Shown piece by piece: positions 5,191-6,825 of a stretch of 6,825 nt of DNA; positions within the stretch are counted from its first letter, which is position 1; each line of letters starts with the position of its first letter. The notes below the pieces were generated by a model. That model made no database searches and was not told the origin of the DNA. It saw nothing but the letters and a program-made list of their open reading frames with translations. Made by a program: the position numbers and the translations under genes. The DNA is from Deltaproteobacteria bacterium (lineage in GTDB: Bacteria; Myxococcota_A; UBA9160; SZUA-336): contig DAOUZG010000100.1 in assembly GCA_030665705.1 (NCBI GenBank), forward strand, positions 1 to 6,825, written 5' to 3'.

Positions 5191-6578
5191 TGCGGGTGAG
5201 GTTCGCTCCGGTGATGGGACTCGTGGGGCTTCTGGTGTGGATCGCGGGTTGCGCGGCGCTGCCGGGGGCGCATGCGGACGACGCTCTGGATGTGCTGCAG
5301 GCGAGAATCATCCGGGTGAGTGAAGGGGTCACTCCGGCGGTCGTTCACGTCGAAGCCGTCGTGCGCCAGAACAACCGACGCAACGTCGTGACGGGATCGG
5401 GGTTCATGATCAAGTCGGAGGGGATCGCCTTGACCAACCACCACGTGGTCGAGCGGGCCGAGAAGGTCACCGTCCGTATCCAGGGTCGGGCGGGCCGCTA
5501 CACGTCCGAGATCCTCGGCACCGACAAGCAGACCGACCTAGCGGTGCTGCGCGTCCACCCGCGGCAGGATGGCGAGAGCTTCCCGGTCACCAAGCTGGGA
5601 GATTCGGACGCTCTGCAGGTGGGCGAGTGGGTGATTGCGATCGGCAACCCCTACGGACTCGATGGGACGGTGTCGCTCGGAATCGTGTCGGCCAAGGGGC
5701 GGGACCTCGAGTCCGAGCACCTGCTCAACGACTTCATCCAGACCGACGCGATGATCGACCGGGGGTCCTCGGGCGGACCCCTCGTGAACCTGGCCGGCGA
5801 GGTCATCGGGATCAACTCGCGCGGCCAGGGTCGCGGTATCGGGTTCACGATTCCGATCAACACCGCAAAGCGCGTCGCGGACGATCTCCTGGGCGAGGGG
5901 GGGATCGCGCGCGGCTACCTCGGGATCGTCATTCAGCCGCTGGATCGGGAGCTCGCGACGTACTGGGAGATCCCGAAGGTTCATGGGGTCGTCATCAACG
6001 GCGTGGTCGAGAACTCCCCGGCGCAGCGGGCGGACTTCCAGATCGGGGACATCGTGATGCGCTTTGACGGGGAGCGCGTGGCCGCGGAGAAGGAGGAGGA
6101 CCTGGGAGCCTTCCAGCGGCGCGTTGCCACGTCACCGGTTGGCCAAACGGTCGAGATTGAGGTCTTCCGAAAGGGTTCGACCGAAGTGCTGACGGCCGAG
6201 CTGGGAGACCAGCCGAAGGTGGTTCCCGGCGAGGAGGAGACCCCCTACGGGTTTACGGTCCAGGAAGTCACGGTCGGCCTCTACCGGCTCCACCGCCTGA
6301 AGACACGGGAGGGGGTCCTCGTCTCGTTCGTCGAAAGAGGGTCAGAAGGCGCCGAAGCCGGACTCGCAGTCGGCGACCTCATCCAGAGCGTGAGCGACCG
6401 GACCGTCCTGGACCTGGAGACCTTCCGGGAGGCAATGGCAGCGACCGACGGGACGGAGCCGTTCCTGCTGCAGGCTGCTCGGGGCCCCAACACGCGCTTC
6501 ATGCTGATCGTGCCGCGCGGGAAGGAAGGAACGCCCCCGCCGCGGGGCAACGGCCCCGCCGACACCGACACCGACTAG
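5187..6578 (+). CDS. HtrA/DegP-type periplasmic serine protease with two PDZ domains, probable lipoprotein
   Basis: This 463-residue envelope protease should degrade or refold damaged exported proteins. Residues 1-22 form an export signal ending in the lipobox IAGC (Cys22); a signal peptidase I site after AHA (28-30) is an alternative. The trypsin-like domain (about 38-235) carries the triad His86 in TNHHVV, Asp117 in TDLAVL and Ser195 in IDRGSSGGPL, where Ser replaces the Asn usual in GNSGG. GYLGIVIQPL (243-252) opens the first PDZ domain (about 243-340), with VENSPAQRADFQIGDIV inside it. A second, more divergent PDZ domain covers about 355-445 (GSEGAEAGLAVGDLI). The tail is rich in Pro, Gly, Asp and Thr. 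ATG codons lie at 5187 and 5190; the second is better spaced (5 nt) from AGG, but both give the same mature protein. The start overlaps the previous stop by 4 nt. DegP, DegQ and DegS cannot be told apart; two PDZ domains argue against DegS. Confidence 0.94.
   Translation: MMRVRFAPVMGLVGLLVWIAGCAALPGAHADDALDVLQARIIRVSEGVTPAVVHVEAVVRQNNRRNVVTGSGFMIKSEGIALTNHHVVERAEKVTVRIQGRAGRYTSEILGTDKQTDLAVLRVHPRQDGESFPVTKLGDSDALQVGEWVIAIGNPYGLDGTVSLGIVSAKGRDLESEHLLNDFIQTDAMIDRGSSGGPLVNLAGEVIGINSRGQGRGIGFTIPINTAKRVADDLLGEGGIARGYLGIVIQPLDRELATYWEIPKVHGVVINGVVENSPAQRADFQIGDIVMRFDGERVAAEKEEDLGAFQRRVATSPVGQTVEIEVFRKGSTEVLTAELGDQPKVVPGEEETPYGFTVQEVTVGLYRLHRLKTREGVLVSFVERGSEGAEAGLAVGDLIQSVSDRTVLDLETFREAMAATDGTEPFLLQAARGPNTRFMLIVPRGKEGTPPPRGNGPADTDTD
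6542..6559 (+). other. Perfect hairpin near the 3' end of the protease gene
   Basis: GCGGGGC (6542-6548) and GCCCCGC (6553-6559) form a perfect 7-bp stem around an AACG loop, 17 nt before the stop codon. No T-run follows, so it is not a classic intrinsic terminator, but it could stabilise the mRNA 3' end or contribute to termination. Confidence 0.35.
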
Positions 6579-6735
6579 CGCGGACCTCCGCAGGGGGGCC
6601 GAAAGCCTTCCCAGGGAGGGGCGCCAACGGAGGCCGGTCGCAACCCAGCGCCTAGGAACTGACGGACTTCGGAGGCCGGAGAGCCCCGACCGGGAAGGCC
6701 TCCGGGCCCGTTCCGGCTAGCTCCAGGCCAACCAC
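6579..6735. other. Convergent gap with nested inverted repeats, no gene recognised
   Basis: These 157 nt lie between the protease stop and the stop of the minus-strand gene fragment. Visible structure includes GCGGA/TCCGC at 6580-6591, just after the protease stop. An 8-bp perfect stem CGGAGGCC (6670-6677) with GGCCTCCG (6697-6704) encloses a 19-nt loop. A competing fold pairs CCGGTCG (6634-6640) with CGACCGG (6687-6693) and extends through GCCTTC (6605-6610) with GAAGGC (6694-6699). The 10-mer CGGAGGCCGG occurs twice (6628-6637 and 6670-6679). No T-tract or known RNA family was recognised. The simplest role is termination of the two converging operons, or a structured 3' UTR; chance pairing is common at this base composition. 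Confidence 0.35.
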
Positions 6736-6825
6736 TCAGCCGGAGGTGCGTGCGCCCGGGCCCGGGCGTGTGCGCCAGGCGCGGGGGACCTGGCCGAAGC
6801 GAGCCGCGAATCCCGCCTGCAGCCT
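6736..6825 (-). CDS. C-terminal fragment resembling an AraC-family transcriptional regulator (partial)
   Basis: Reading in from the right edge on the minus strand, 29 codons remain open and end at TGA (6738-6736). The peptide contains GFAARFGQVPRAWRTRP, which matches the pattern closing the AraC/XylS DNA-binding domain: an aromatic residue, basic residues, FG, a Pro three residues later and a final aromatic-Arg pair. About 25 of 29 third codon positions are G or C, as expected for a real gene here. The remaining tail is Pro-, Gly- and Arg-rich. Everything upstream lies outside the window, so ligand and targets are unknown. If real, the gene converges on the protease operon. With so short a fragment, a chance open frame cannot be excluded. 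Confidence 0.45.
   Translation of the reverse strand, partial: RLQAGFAARFGQVPRAWRTRPGPGARTSG
6745..6776. other. Long near-perfect inverted repeat (32 nt)
   Basis: The two 16-nt halves pair along their full length when G-U wobble is allowed. The inner 16 bp (6753-6768) are a perfect palindrome of CGCCCGGG and its complement. The outer eight pairs include four wobbles on the plus strand and correspond to four A-C mismatches on the minus strand. It falls on the last codons of the minus-strand fragment and points at the convergent gap. An alternative 6-bp stem, GCCAGG (6774-6779) with CCTGGC (6789-6794), overlaps its right edge. No T-run follows, so it could be a U-less terminator for plus-strand transcripts or a product of Pro-Gly-Pro-Gly codons. 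Confidence 0.4.

Noticed and set aside
6640..6760. tRNA-like element on the minus strand (CTGAGTGGTTGG resembles a Ser or Leu tRNA D-arm)
   Set aside because: The apparent anticodon loop lacks U33, and no 7-bp acceptor stem or T-arm with TTC could be placed.
6748..6790. Group II intron 5' end (a GTGCGCCCGG start)
   Set aside because: The similarity ends after about ten bases. The following conserved domain I sequence is absent and the stretch is explained by the inverted repeat.

Overview
This is a high-G+C bacterial window (about two-thirds G+C by eye) from a Gram-negative, double-membrane organism. That follows from an MlaE/MlaF/MlaD outer-membrane lipid transport set and an envelope HtrA/DegP-type protease. 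The phylum cannot be named from the sequence. Proteobacterial, acidobacterial, gemmatimonadotal and related lineages would all fit.

Layout. Positions 1-3480 hold a minus-strand operon read from right to left: alanine racemase (alr), MlaE-like permease, MlaF-like ATPase, and an MlaD/MCE-domain protein cut by the left edge. These genes overlap by 13, 1 and 4 nt, so they are probably translationally coupled. A 110-nt divergent gap (3481-3590) carries one candidate promoter per direction. Both have a -10 element only 6-8 nt from the start codon, so both operons may give leaderless mRNAs. Positions 3591-6578 hold a plus-strand operon: thiS (sulfur carrier), thiG (thiazole synthase), a ThiE/TenI-family gene, and a double-PDZ HtrA-type serine protease with a lipobox. 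These overlap by 1, 4 and 4 nt. The last 247 nt contain a G+C-rich convergent gap with nested inverted repeats. At the right edge on the minus strand is a 29-codon C-terminal fragment that resembles the end of an AraC-family regulator.

How the genes work together. The left operon joins a peptidoglycan precursor enzyme (D-alanine supply) to the inner-membrane part of a phospholipid transporter, so it reads as an envelope operon. The right operon covers the thiazole branch of thiamine synthesis. Its third gene lacks residues expected of a true thiamine-phosphate synthase and may be a TenI-like thiazole tautomerase. The protease is coupled to it by overlap but has no obvious metabolic link. No mobile element, CRISPR array, rRNA or tRNA was recognised. 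The genes are mostly ordinary; the more unusual points are the paired leaderless promoters, the divergent ThiE/TenI protein, the possibly lipid-anchored HtrA and the structured right-hand end.
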